Below, piece by piece: positions 27,705 through 36,862 of a stretch of DNA of 50,419 bases. The translations under genes were made by a program, and so were the position numbers. The stretch covers positions 32,276-82,694 of the forward strand of contig NZ_JH650765.1 of the NCBI RefSeq assembly GCF_000259195.1. Reading direction: 5' to 3'. The notes beneath the pieces were generated by a model. It was not told the origin of the DNA, did no database searches, and saw only the letters and a list, made by a program, of their open reading frames with translations. Positions within the stretch are counted from its first letter, which is position 1. Every line of letters starts with the position of its first letter. This DNA comes from Pseudomonas donghuensis (GTDB lineage Bacteria > Pseudomonadota > Gammaproteobacteria > Pseudomonadales > Pseudomonadaceae).

Positions 27705-30700
27705 TTAGGCTTCCACCTGACTCCACTGCTTGCTCAGTCGTTTGTCGGAAACCGGCACCTTGGTACCCAACTGCTGGGCGAACAACGACACCCGGTATTC
27801 CTCCAGCCACCAGCGGTACAGCTGCAGCTGCTCGTCGCGCTTGCCTTCCTGGGCGTGCTTGTCGAGGCGGGTCTGGTACTGGCTCCAGAGGTTGCCCAGC
27901 TCACCACTCCAGACCCGGTCCTTCTGCACCTGGGCACCGAGTTTCTCCAGGCGCAATTCGATGGCCCTGAGGTAGCGTGGCAGTTCCTTGAGCCACAGCC
28001 CCGGGGTTTCACGGACAAAGCCCGGGTAGACCAGGTTAGCCAATTGCTGCTTGATGTCGTTGAGGGCCACGGCCTGAGCCAGGTCGATCTTGCCCTTGAA
28101 GCGCTTTTGCAGGCCGTGCCAGAGCTTGAGGATCTCCAGGGTCAGGCGCGCCAGGCGTTCGGCGTGCTCGGCCCAGCTTCCGCGCTTGCGCTCGGCCAGC
28201 GAGGCCAGGCCTGCGCCATCGCGCGGCAGGGTGCTTTCGCCGTCAAGGATGCAGCTGTCGAGGCTGGCCAGGAGGATATCTTCGACCAGCGCCTCGACCC
28301 GGCCCAGTTCACGGTACAACAAGCCAAGCTCGGTCAGCCCCGGCAGCTTGCTGCGCAGGAACTTGGCCGGCTCCGCCAATTGCTGCAGCAACAAGCGCTG
28401 CAAGGCACGGCGGTGCTGGAATTCGGCTTCGGCCTGGGTCGAGAAACGCCCCTCCTTGACCGTGCCGTTGTCTTCCACCAGCGCCGGATACACCGTCATC
28501 GACAGCCCGGCAAACTTCTGTTGCGCGGTCTCGGCCACCTGGGTAAAGGCCTTGGCCTGCACCGGCTGCTGGCTTTGCGCAGTCTGCGGCACCGCCAATG
28601 CCGCCTGACTGGCAGCGGCGAAGCGTGCAGTCAGTTCAGCCAGGTCGCGGCCTTCACCAAGGAACTTGCCCTGGCCATCGACCACTTCCAGGTTCATCTT
28701 CAGGTGGCTGTCGACCTGCGAAGCGGCTTCGGCCCAGGCTTCATCGCTGACCCGCGCACCGGTCATGCGCAGCAGCTCGCGACCCAGCGCCTGGGGCAAC
28801 GAGCCTTCGCCAAAGCTCATGCGCTGCAACGCGGCCTTGACGAAGTCCGGCACCGGCACGAAGTTCTTGCGCAGCGCCTTGGGCAGGTTGCGCACCAGGC
28901 CAATGCACTTGGCTTCCAGCAGGCCCGGCACCAGCCACTCCAGGCGCTCGCCCGGCAGGCTCGGCAACAGGGGCGCCGGCACCCGCACGGTGACGCCGTC
29001 TCGCGGATGGTTCGGCTCGAAGTGGTAGCTCAGGGCCAGGCTCAGGTCGCCCAGGCGCAAGGTGTCCGGGTACTGCGCGGCGGTGACTTCACTGGCCTCG
29101 CGGGCCAGCACGTCTTCCTCGCGCATGATCAACAACTGCGGGTCTTTCTGGCTGTTGACCCGGTACCAGCTGTCGAACGTTGCGGTCTGGTGGATCTCGG
29201 CCGGCAGGCGCGCTTCATAGAAGCCGTACAAGGTTTCTTCATCGGCGAGGATATCGCGCCGACGGGCCTTGGCCTCCAGCTCGTCGAGCTGCTCGAGCAA
29301 GCGCCGGTTGGCGCTCAGGCATTTGGCTTTGGACTGGATCTCGCCACCGACCAGCGCCTCGCGGATAAACAGCTCGCGGGACATCACCGGGTCGACCGGG
29401 CCGTAATGCACTGGCCGACGGCCGACCACGATCAGGCCATAGAGGGTGACCTGCTCGAAGGCCACCACCTGGCCGCGCTTCTTCTCCCAGTGCGGTTCGA
29501 AGTGGTTTTTCTTGATCAGGTGCCCGGCCAGCGGCTCGATCCAGTCCGAATCGATCTTGGCCACCATGCGCGCATAGAGCTTGGTGGTTTCCACCAGCTC
29601 GGCGGTCATCAGCCACTGCGGGCGCTTCTTGCCCAAACCGGATGACGGGTGCACCCAGAAGCGCCGCTGGCGGGCACCGAGGTAGTCACCGTCTTCGGTC
29701 TTCTGGCCGATCTGGCTGAGCAGGCCGGACAGAATCGCCTTGTGCAGGCGCGGGTAGTCAGCAGGCTCTTTATTGATGCTCAACTGCAGATCACGACAGA
29801 TCAGGCTCAACTGCCGGTGAGCATCGCGCCATTCGCGCAGGCGCAGGTAGTTGAGGAAGTTTTTCCGACACCAATTGCGCAGCGGGCTGGCGGTCAGGGC
29901 CTGGCGCTGCTCCTCGAAGCCGCGCCACAGGTTGACCAGCGCGGCGAAGTCGGAGTCGGCATCCTTCCATTGCGCATGGGCCTGGTCCGCCGCTTGCTGG
30001 CGCTCCGGTGGACGCTCGCGCGGGTCTTGCACCGACAGCGCACTGGCGACGATCAACAGCTCGTTGAGACTGCCTTGCTTGGCGCCTTCGAGCAGCATGC
30101 GGCCCAGCCGCGGGTCCACTGGCAGGCGCGCCAGTTGCCGGCCCAGGGGCGTCAGCTGGTTCTCGCGGTTGACCGCCGAGAGCTCCTGCAACAGGTTAAA
30201 GCCGTCGCTGATGGCCTTGCCATCCGGTGGTTCGATGAACGGGAACGCGTCGATCTCGCCCAGGCGCAGGTGCAGCATCTGCAGGATGACCGCAGCGAGG
30301 TTGGTGCGCAGGATTTCCGGGTCGGTAAAGGCCGGCCGCGCGTTGAAGTCTTCTTCGCTGTACAGGCGCACGCAGATGCCCGGTTCGACCCGGCCGCAGC
30401 GGCCCTTGCGCTGGTTGGCACTGGCCTGGGACACGGCTTCGATCGGCAGGCGCTGGACCTTGGCCCGGTAGCTGTAGCGGCTGATCCGCGCGGTGCCGCT
30501 GTCGATCACATAGCGAATGCCCGGCACTGTCAGCGAGGTTTCGGCGACGTTGGTGGCCAGCACCACACGCCGCCCCGGATGGGACTGGAAAATCTTCTGC
30601 TGCTCGGCCGGTGACAGGCGCGCGTACAACGGCAGGATCTCGGTGTGGCGCAACTGGGCCTTGCGCAGCATCTCGGCGGCGTCGCGAATTTCGCGCTCGC

Positions 30701-31610
30701 CCGGCAGGAACACCAGCACATCGCCCGGGCCTTTGCCCAGGCTGCGCTCGTGGGCGGCAATCTCGTCGAGGGTGGCGAGGATCGCCTGGTCAACGGTGAG
30801 GTCGTCCTCGACGCGGTTGCCCTCCTCGTCCTGCTCACTGGTCAATGGCCGGTACCAGGTTTCCACCGGGTAGGTGCGACCCGACACTTCGATGATCGGC
30901 GCATCGTTGAAGTGCTTGGAGAAGCGCTCAAGGTCAATGGTCGCCGAGGTGATGATGACCTTGAGATCGGGACGGCGTGGCAGCAGGGTCTTCAGGTAAC
31001 CGAGCAGAAAGTCGATGTTCAGGCTGCGCTCGTGGGCTTCGTCGACAATGATGGTGTCGTAGCGCTCAAGAAAACGGTCGTGCTGGGTTTCGGCCAGGAG
31101 GATGCCGTCGGTCATCAACTTGACCAGGGTGTTGGCATCGCTCTGGTCTTCAAAGCGCACCTGGTAGCCAACCAGCGCCCCCAGTGGCGTGCCCAGCTCT
31201 TCGGCGACCCGGGTAGCGACACTGCGCGCAGCAATCCGCCGTGGCTGGGTATGGGCGATCAGGCCATGCTGGCCGCGGCCAAGCTCCAGGCAGATTTTCG
31301 GCAACTGGGTGGTTTTGCCCGAGCCGGTTTCACCGGCGATGATCAGCACCTGGTGCTCGGCCAGGACCTTTTTGATCTCGTCACGCTTGGCCGCAATCGG
31401 CAGGCTGTCGTCGTAACGGATGCTCGGCACGCTGGCCTTGCGCGCAGTGACCTGGGCGCAGGAGGCCTGAACCTTGTCGACCCATTGCGCAAGCTTGGCC
31501 TCGTCCGGGCGCTTGCGCAGCTCGTGCAGCTGCCGGCGCAGGCGGTGACGCTCGGCAATCATGGCGTGGTCGAGGTTTTTCAGCAGTTGATCAATCGCGT
31601 GGTCAGTCAT
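27705..31610 (-). CDS. hrpA: ATP-dependent RNA helicase HrpA
   Basis: A 1301-aa DEAH-box helicase, close to the usual HrpA length (~1300). It opens with a helical N-terminus, then motif I GETGSGKTTQLPK, motif II DEAH in VDEAHERSLNID, LVTAT-like SATIDLERF, TNVAETSLTVPGI, QRKGRCGRVEPG, followed by helicase-associated, OB and the long C-terminal DUF3418 region typical of bacterial HrpA. It resolves collided ribosomes or RNA structures and processes mRNA. It is a single gene; no terminator is obvious. Confidence 0.95.
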   Translation of the reverse strand: MTDHAIDQLLKNLDHAMIAERHRLRRQLHELRKRPDEAKLAQWVDKVQASCAQVTARKASVPSIRYDDSLPIAAKRDEIKKVLAEHQVLIIAGETGSGKTTQLPKICLELGRGQHGLIAHTQPRRIAARSVATRVAEELGTPLGALVGYQVRFEDQSDANTLVKLMTDGILLAETQHDRFLERYDTIIVDEAHERSLNIDFLLGYLKTLLPRRPDLKVIITSATIDLERFSKHFNDAPIIEVSGRTYPVETWYRPLTSEQDEEGNRVEDDLTVDQAILATLDEIAAHERSLGKGPGDVLVFLPGEREIRDAAEMLRKAQLRHTEILPLYARLSPAEQQKIFQSHPGRRVVLATNVAETSLTVPGIRYVIDSGTARISRYSYRAKVQRLPIEAVSQASANQRKGRCGRVEPGICVRLYSEEDFNARPAFTDPEILRTNLAAVILQMLHLRLGEIDAFPFIEPPDGKAISDGFNLLQELSAVNRENQLTPLGRQLARLPVDPRLGRMLLEGAKQGSLNELLIVASALSVQDPRERPPERQQAADQAHAQWKDADSDFAALVNLWRGFEEQRQALTASPLRNWCRKNFLNYLRLREWRDAHRQLSLICRDLQLSINKEPADYPRLHKAILSGLLSQIGQKTEDGDYLGARQRRFWVHPSSGLGKKRPQWLMTAELVETTKLYARMVAKIDSDWIEPLAGHLIKKNHFEPHWEKKRGQVVAFEQVTLYGLIVVGRRPVHYGPVDPVMSRELFIREALVGGEIQSKAKCLSANRRLLEQLDELEAKARRRDILADEETLYGFYEARLPAEIHQTATFDSWYRVNSQKDPQLLIMREEDVLAREASEVTAAQYPDTLRLGDLSLALSYHFEPNHPRDGVTVRVPAPLLPSLPGERLEWLVPGLLEAKCIGLVRNLPKALRKNFVPVPDFVKAALQRMSFGEGSLPQALGRELLRMTGARVSDEAWAEAASQVDSHLKMNLEVVDGQGKFLGEGRDLAELTARFAAASQAALAVPQTAQSQQPVQAKAFTQVAETAQQKFAGLSMTVYPALVEDNGTVKEGRFSTQAEAEFQHRRALQRLLLQQLAEPAKFLRSKLPGLTELGLLYRELGRVEALVEDILLASLDSCILDGESTLPRDGAGLASLAERKRGSWAEHAERLARLTLEILKLWHGLQKRFKGKIDLAQAVALNDIKQQLANLVYPGFVRETPGLWLKELPRYLRAIELRLEKLGAQVQKDRVWSGELGNLWSQYQTRLDKHAQEGKRDEQLQLYRWWLEEYRVSLFAQQLGTKVPVSDKRLSKQWSQVEA

Positions 31611-31797
31611 GGGGGCTTTTTAGTCGTGCAGGTGAGCCTGCTTTTGCATGATCGGCTTTTTCAAGGGCTGCGATTGTCGCAGATTTGCCGACGCTCGGCA
31701 CGGTTGCAGGCGGCCCGGGCATTGTTTAGTCAAGACTTACCTGAAGTTGCACAAAGGCTTATTTAATGAACCTTCCCCGGCATGGGAGTATCCAGGC

Positions 31798-31962
31798 ATG
31801 ACTTCGTCTCCCGGTTTGCCCCGTCCGCTGCTGCGTCCTTCGTTCCCGAAGGTGCGGGCACGCTCTGGGGAAAATCCGCTGGTGCACATCATTCTCGCCT
31901 TCTGGGCCTTGTGGCACTGCCGCCATGCCCGCCCACCGGACGCCCGCTTCGCTCTGCACTGA
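31798..31962 (+). CDS. Possible 54-aa leader ORF upstream of the puuA-like gene
   Basis: ATG at 31798 follows GGGAG at a suitable distance; the frame opens MTSSPGLPRPLLRPSFPKVR, is arginine- and proline-rich, has a hydrophobic patch VHIILAFWALWH, and ends 96 bases before the ligase start. Two hairpins follow (32001-32027 and 32032-32045), which is the layout of a translation-sensitive attenuator. Codon use looks acceptable but the ORF is short and there is no homology that I can check. It is in the 448-base gap between hrpA and the ligase, where no other gene is seen. Confidence 0.4.
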   Translation: MTSSPGLPRPLLRPSFPKVRARSGENPLVHIILAFWALWHCRHARPPDARFALH

Positions 31963-32000
31963 ACCGTGCGGCCAGCTTCTGGCCGACCTTCCTTGTCGAA

Positions 32001-32045
32001 GACTGCCGCCTGACCGGCTAGGCAGTCCTGTGCGCCTGACGGCGC
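32001..32045 (+). promoter_or_regulatory. Two adjacent hairpins in the puuA-like leader
   Basis: GACTGCC/GGCAGTC (32001-32007 with 32021-32027, with an inner GCC/GGC extension) and GCGCC TGAC GGCGC (32032-32045). The second lies 14 bases before the start codon. An alternative GTGCGC/GCGCAC pairing (32030-32035 with 32052-32057) would take in the ribosome binding region, so the structures may be mutually exclusive. Confidence 0.5.
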
Positions 32046-32058
32046 GAGCGAGCGCACC

Positions 32059-33423
32059 ATGCAATTTGCCCCCATCGAGCAGGCCCGAACGTTTCTGGCC
32101 GCCAACCCCGATATCGAAATGATCGAGCTGTTCATCCTCGACGCAAACGGCGTGCCGCGCGGCAAGCTGCTGCACCGCGAAGAGCTGCTGGCGGTGTACG
32201 AAAGCGGTCGGCCATTGCCCAGCACCATCCTCGGCCTGACCCTGAACGGCGACGACGTGGAAAACTCCGGGCTGGTCTGGGATGTCGGCGACATTGATTG
32301 TCGCGCCTATCCCCTGGAAAACAGCCTGGTGCGTCTGCCGTGGCGGCAGATTCCCACAGCGGCGCTGCAGGTCAGCATGCACCCCAGCGAAGGCCTGCCG
32401 GCGAGCATTGCCGACCCGCGCCATCTGCTGATCAAGGTCATCGATGCGCTCAAGGCCGACGGTTACTACCCGGTGATGGCCTGCGAGCTGGAGTTCTACC
32501 TGCTTGACCAGAAGCGCGACAGCCAGGGCCGGCCGCAACCGGCGCTGGACAGCGACGGCGGCCGCCCGCGTGGCACCCAGGTCTACGGCCTGCGCGAACT
32601 GGAACAGATCGAGCCGTTTCTCGCCGACCTTTATGCTGCCTGCAAAGCCCAGGGCATTCCGGCGCGCACGGCGATTTCCGAGTACGCCCCGGGCCAGGTG
32701 GAAATCACCCTGGAGCATGGCGACGCGCTGCTGGCCATGGACCAGGCAGTGCGCTACAAGCGCCTGGTCAAGGGCGTGGCACACAAGCACGGGATGCAGG
32801 CCTGCTTCATGGCCAAGCCGTTCGATCACCTGGCCGGCACCGGCATGCACATGCACGTGAGCCTGGCCGATGCCCTGGGCAACAACCTCTATGCCAGTGA
32901 AGACAAGGCCGGCACGCCGCTGCTGCGCCAGTCGGTGGCCGGCATGCTCAAGCTGCTGCTCGATTCGCTGCTGCTGTTTTGCCCCAACGCCAACTCCTAT
33001 CGACGCTTCCAGGCCAACAGCTATGCGCCGCTGGCGCCGACCTGGGGGGTGGATAACCGCACCGTCAGCCTGCGCGTGCCAGGCGGCCCGGCCAACAGCC
33101 GGCATATCGAGCACCGCATCTGCGGCGCCGATGCCAACCCTTACCTGGCCGCGGCGGCGATCCTTGCCAGCCTGCATCACGGCATCCGCCAACAACTCGA
33201 CCCTGGCGCACCGGTCGAGGGCAATGGCTATGCCCAGGCCACCGAACTGCTGCCCACCGACTGGCTGACGTCGCTGACTGCGCTGGAGCGTTCGAGCTGG
33301 GCACGGGAGGCCTTCGGCGCCGAGTTCCTCGGCGTGTACCTTGCGGTCAAGCGCGCCGAGTACCGCCAGTTCATGGCCGAAGTCGGCGAGCAGGACTGGC
33401 GCTGGTACCTGACCCAGGCCTGA
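32059..33423 (+). CDS. puuA: Gamma-glutamylpolyamine synthetase (glutamine synthetase family)
   Basis: A 454-aa glutamine-synthetase-like ligase. The N-terminal beta-grasp part (LFILDANGVPRGKLL) and the catalytic stretch ISEYAPGQVEITLEHGDALL with KPFDHLAGTGMHMHVSL are intact. Proteins of this type (PuuA, P. aeruginosa PauA/SpuI) glutamylate putrescine or another polyamine as the first step of catabolism to GABA. The next gene is a PuuB-like FAD oxidase, which supports this. The true amine is uncertain. A leader ORF and hairpins precede it. Confidence 0.87.
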   Translation: MQFAPIEQARTFLAANPDIEMIELFILDANGVPRGKLLHREELLAVYESGRPLPSTILGLTLNGDDVENSGLVWDVGDIDCRAYPLENSLVRLPWRQIPTAALQVSMHPSEGLPASIADPRHLLIKVIDALKADGYYPVMACELEFYLLDQKRDSQGRPQPALDSDGGRPRGTQVYGLRELEQIEPFLADLYAACKAQGIPARTAISEYAPGQVEITLEHGDALLAMDQAVRYKRLVKGVAHKHGMQACFMAKPFDHLAGTGMHMHVSLADALGNNLYASEDKAGTPLLRQSVAGMLKLLLDSLLLFCPNANSYRRFQANSYAPLAPTWGVDNRTVSLRVPGGPANSRHIEHRICGADANPYLAAAAILASLHHGIRQQLDPGAPVEGNGYAQATELLPTDWLTSLTALERSSWAREAFGAEFLGVYLAVKRAEYRQFMAEVGEQDWRWYLTQA

Positions 33424-33453
33424 CTCTCTCTTTTTGCGCCAAGGATTTTTGTC

Positions 33454-34761
33454 ATGAATGCAGCCGTAAATCCCGGCCCTGCCCAGCGCAGTGCCTCCTA
33501 CTACACCGCAAGCCTCAATGACGCCACGCAGTACCCGACGCTCAAGGGCACAGTGAAGGTCGATGTGGCAATCATCGGCGGTGGCTTTACCGGTGTCGCC
33601 AGCGCCGTGGAGCTGGCCGAACGCGGTCTGAAGGTCGCCATTATCGAAACCAATCGCATCGGCTGGGGCGCCAGCGGGCGCAACGGCGGCCAGGTCACCG
33701 GCAGCCTCTCGGGCGATGAAGCGATGCGCAAGCAGATGCGCGACAAGCTCGGTGATGACGTCGATGACTTCATCTGGCACCTGCGCTGGCGCGGCCACCA
33801 GATCATCGAGCAAAGGGTGGAACGCTACGGCATCGACTGCGACCTCAAGCGCGGCCACCTGCACGCGGCGATGAAAGCTTCGCACATGGGCGAACTGCGC
33901 GCCTTTGCCGCCGAGGCCGAGCGCCACGGCATGGGCGATCAGGTCGAGCTGCTCGACCAGCATGCCATGCGCGAACACCTGCAAAGCCCGCTGTACCTGG
34001 GTGCCTTGAAGAACCGCCGCAACCTGCACCTGCACCCGCTCAACCTGTGCCTGGGCGAGGCCCGCGCCGCGCACAGCCTGGGCGCGTTGATCTTCGAGAA
34101 CTCCGAGGTACTGGACATCATTCACGGCGACCAGCCGGCGGTGGTGACGGCCCACGGCCGGGTCGAAGCCAAGCAGGTTTTGTTGGCCGGCGACGTCTAT
34201 CACAAACTGGAACAGCGCCAGCTCAAGGGCAAGATCTTCCCGGCCATGGGCGGCATCGTCACCACCGCGCCACTGGGTGAGCTGGCCGCGCAGATCAACC
34301 CGCAGGACCTTGCGGTGTACGACTGCCGCTTCGTCCTCGACTACTACCGGCTGACCGCCGATGGCCGCCTGCTGTTTGGCGGTGGCGCCAACTATTCCGG
34401 GCGCGACTCACGGGATATCGCCGGTGAACTGCGCCCGTGCATCGAGCGCACGTTTCCGGCGCTCAAGGGCGTGCCGATCGAGTTCCAGTGGAGTTGTGCG
34501 ATGGGGATTGTGGTCAACCGTATTCCGCAGCTGGGCAAGCTGTCGGATAACGTCTGGTACTGCCAGGGCTATTCCGGACACGGCATCGCCACCAGCCATA
34601 TCATGGGCGAAATCATGGCCGAAGCACTGACCGGGACACTGGAGAAATTCGATACCTTTGCCGGCTGCAAACACATCAAGGTGCCAATGGGCGATGTGTT
34701 GGGCAATCCGTTGCTGGCGGCGGGGATGTGGTACTACCAGATGCTCGAAAAATTGCGCTGA
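33454..34761 (+). CDS. puuB: FAD-dependent gamma-glutamylpolyamine oxidoreductase (PuuB-like)
   Basis: A 435-aa DAO-type flavoprotein. The dinucleotide site DVAIIGGGFTGVASAVELAE is at about residues 34-53, followed by the PuuB signature GWGASGRNGGQVTGSLSG. The second conserved region QGYSGHGIATSHIMGEIMAE is near the C-terminus. It oxidises gamma-glutamylputrescine-type substrates to an aldehyde. It starts 31 bases after the ligase behind AAGGA, so they form an operon. The aldehyde dehydrogenase and hydrolase of the pathway are not in the window. A REP pair follows. Confidence 0.88.
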   Translation: MNAAVNPGPAQRSASYYTASLNDATQYPTLKGTVKVDVAIIGGGFTGVASAVELAERGLKVAIIETNRIGWGASGRNGGQVTGSLSGDEAMRKQMRDKLGDDVDDFIWHLRWRGHQIIEQRVERYGIDCDLKRGHLHAAMKASHMGELRAFAAEAERHGMGDQVELLDQHAMREHLQSPLYLGALKNRRNLHLHPLNLCLGEARAAHSLGALIFENSEVLDIIHGDQPAVVTAHGRVEAKQVLLAGDVYHKLEQRQLKGKIFPAMGGIVTTAPLGELAAQINPQDLAVYDCRFVLDYYRLTADGRLLFGGGANYSGRDSRDIAGELRPCIERTFPALKGVPIEFQWSCAMGIVVNRIPQLGKLSDNVWYCQGYSGHGIATSHIMGEIMAEALTGTLEKFDTFAGCKHIKVPMGDVLGNPLLAAGMWYYQMLEKLR

Positions 34762-34765
34762 AACC

Positions 34766-34833
34766 ATCGCTGGCAAGCCAGCTCCCACAAGGGCCAATTA
34801 CACCGTACCTGTGGGAGCTGGCTTGCCAGCGAT
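34766..34833. repeat. REP palindrome pair, perfect 24-bp arms
   Basis: ATCGCTGGCAAGCCAGCTCC-CACA at 34766-34789 is exactly complementary to TGTGGGAGCTGGCTTGCCAG-CGAT at 34810-34833. It sits between the convergent puuB and fadD1 genes. Confidence 0.9.
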
Positions 34834-34858
34834 CGAGCGCGAAGCGTTCGCCTGAAAC

Positions 34859-36556
34859 TCAGGCGATCTTCTTAAGGCCCAGCTTCTTCAGCTCTTCATC
34901 ACGCAGTTCACGGCGCAGGATCTTGCCAACGTTGGTCGTCGGCAACGCATCACGGAACTCGACAAAGCGTGGCACTTTGTAGCCGGTGACATTGGCGCGC
35001 ATATGCTCCATCACCTGCTCCTTGGTCACGGTCATGCCCGGCTTGACCACGATGAATATCTTGATCACTTCACCGGACTTCTCGTCCGGCACGCCGATGG
35101 CCGCACACTGCAGCACGCCTGGCAAGGCCGCCAGCACATCTTCGAGCTCGTTCGGATAGACGTTGAAACCGGAGACCAGGATCATGTCTTTCTTGCGGTC
35201 GACGATACGCATGTAGCCGTCCGGCTGGATCAGGGCGATGTCACCGGTCTTCAGCCAGCCTTCGCTGTCGAGGATCTCGTTGGTGGCATCTTCACGCTGC
35301 CAGTAGCCCTTCATCACCTGCGGCCCCTTCACGCACAACTCGCCGACTTCGCCCAGTGCCAGTTCCACACCGGCGTCGTCGATGATCTTGCACAGGGTCG
35401 AGGGCATCGGAATACCGATGGTGCCGATCTGGTTCTGCTCGGCCGGGTTGACCGCTGCCACCGGGCTGGTTTCGGTCATGCCGTAACCTTCGCAGATGGC
35501 GCATCCGGTCACTGCCTTCCAGCGCTCGGCGACACTCATCTGCAGCGCCATACCGCCCGACAGGGTGATCTTCAGGCCGGAGAAATCCAGCTTGCGGAAA
35601 TTCTCGTTGTTGCACAGGGCGACGAACAAGGTGTTCAAACCGACAAAGCCGCTGAACTTCCACTTCGACAGTTCCTTGACCATCGCCGGTAAGTCACGCG
35701 GGTTGCTGATCAGGATGTTGTGGCTGCCAATCAGCATCATCGCCATGCAGTGAAAGGTGAACGCGTAGATGTGGTACAGCGGCAGCGGTGTGATCAGGAT
35801 CTCGCAACCTTCGTTGAGGTTCGAGCCCATCAGCGCCCGGCATTGCAGCATGTTGGCCACCAGGTTGCGGTGGGTCAGCATCGCGCCCTTGGCCACCCCG
35901 GTAGTGCCGCCGGTGTATTGCAACACGGCCACATCATTACTGCCCGGATTGGCTTCCTGAACAGTCTTGCCGCGGCCTTTGCTCAAGACATCGTTGAACT
36001 TCACCGCTTTGGGCAGGTGATAGGCCGGGACCATTTTCTTCACGTACTTGATCACGCTGTTGATCAACAGGCGTTTAACCGGTGGCAACAGATCGGCCAC
36101 TTCGGTGACAATAACGTGTTTGACCTGGGTCTTGGGCACCACCTTCTCGGCCAGGTGCGCCATGTTCGCCAGGCAGACCAGCGCCTTGGCGCCGGAATCG
36201 TTGAACTGGTGTTCCAATTCCCGCGCGGTATACAACGGGTTGGTGTTGACCACGATCAGGCCCGCCCGCAGGGCACCGAACACGGCAACGGGGTATTGCA
36301 GGACGTTGGGCAGCTGCACGGCAATACGATCACCCGGCTGCAGGTCGGTATGCTGTTGCAAGTAGGCGGCAAAGGCCCCCGACAACTCATACAACTCGCC
36401 GTAGGTAAGGGTTTTGCCCAGGTTGCTAAAGGCCGGTTTATCGGCAAAGCGTTGGCAAGACTGCTTCAATACCGCCTGAATATTCGGATACTCATCAGGA
36501 TTGATTTGCGAGGCAATCCCGGCTGGGTACTTATCCTTCCAAAAATTTTCGATCAT
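34859..36556 (-). CDS. fadD1: Long-chain fatty acyl-CoA ligase FadD1
   Basis: A 565-aa acyl-activating enzyme (ANL superfamily) that forms acyl-CoA from fatty acid, ATP and CoA at the inner membrane. The AMP-binding motif YTGGTTGVAKGAML is intact, followed by YGMTETSPVA, and the hinge and C-terminal stretch SGFNVYPNELEDVL. The catalytic lysine is in the VGKILRREL end. The start at 36556 (MIENFWKDKYPAG) has GGAGGAG nine bases upstream, so the longer frame is rejected. It lies with its paralogue fadD2 upstream on the same strand, separated by 306 bases with REPs. Confidence 0.94.
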   Translation of the reverse strand: MIENFWKDKYPAGIASQINPDEYPNIQAVLKQSCQRFADKPAFSNLGKTLTYGELYELSGAFAAYLQQHTDLQPGDRIAVQLPNVLQYPVAVFGALRAGLIVVNTNPLYTARELEHQFNDSGAKALVCLANMAHLAEKVVPKTQVKHVIVTEVADLLPPVKRLLINSVIKYVKKMVPAYHLPKAVKFNDVLSKGRGKTVQEANPGSNDVAVLQYTGGTTGVAKGAMLTHRNLVANMLQCRALMGSNLNEGCEILITPLPLYHIYAFTFHCMAMMLIGSHNILISNPRDLPAMVKELSKWKFSGFVGLNTLFVALCNNENFRKLDFSGLKITLSGGMALQMSVAERWKAVTGCAICEGYGMTETSPVAAVNPAEQNQIGTIGIPMPSTLCKIIDDAGVELALGEVGELCVKGPQVMKGYWQREDATNEILDSEGWLKTGDIALIQPDGYMRIVDRKKDMILVSGFNVYPNELEDVLAALPGVLQCAAIGVPDEKSGEVIKIFIVVKPGMTVTKEQVMEHMRANVTGYKVPRFVEFRDALPTTNVGKILRRELRDEELKKLGLKKIA

Positions 36557-36862
36557 GGAAGCCCACTCCTCCAGCAGCAGCGAATTCTTCACCGCAGTCG
36601 ATGCGATTATTATTGATATAAGATTACGGTTTATTGCAAACCTGATAATCCGAAGCGGGCCGAGAGTAGCAGCTTTGCCAAGGGCCGCCTAGAGCTAAAG
36701 TAGCCCAAACAGTCACGGAAATGACTCTTGATTATCACGTAGTCATTTTTAGAGTAAAAATTCTAAAGCGCACTGTGGGAGCGGGCTTGCCCCGCGATAG
36801 CGCCCTGTCTGGCACAGCACATCGCGGGGCAAGCCCGCTCCCACAGTGACTCAGCGCCGCCG
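36557..36862. other. Gap between fadD1 and fadD2, holding a REP and AT-rich DNA
   Basis: Gene-free stretch of 306 bases. The part next to fadD1 (36590-36760) is AT-rich, likely promoter DNA for fadD1, with many TATTGATATAAGATTA-like stretches but no unambiguous operator. The remaining part is the REP pair at 36771-36848. No ORF is supported. Confidence 0.6.
36771..36848. repeat. REP palindrome pair with perfect 28-bp arms
   Basis: CACTGTGGGAGCGGGCTTGC-CCCGCGAT at 36771-36798 is exactly complementary to 36821-36848. It has the GCGGG-class sequence seen at 22651 and lies directly behind the fadD2 stop. Confidence 0.92.

Noticed and set aside
27579..29645. 688-aa open frame on the plus strand
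   Set aside because: Antisense to hrpA, rich in His/Gln/Leu from the complement of helicase codons; no family motif.
31759..34203. 814-aa open frame on the minus strand
   Set aside because: Antisense to the puuA-puuB genes; composition typical of a codon shadow.
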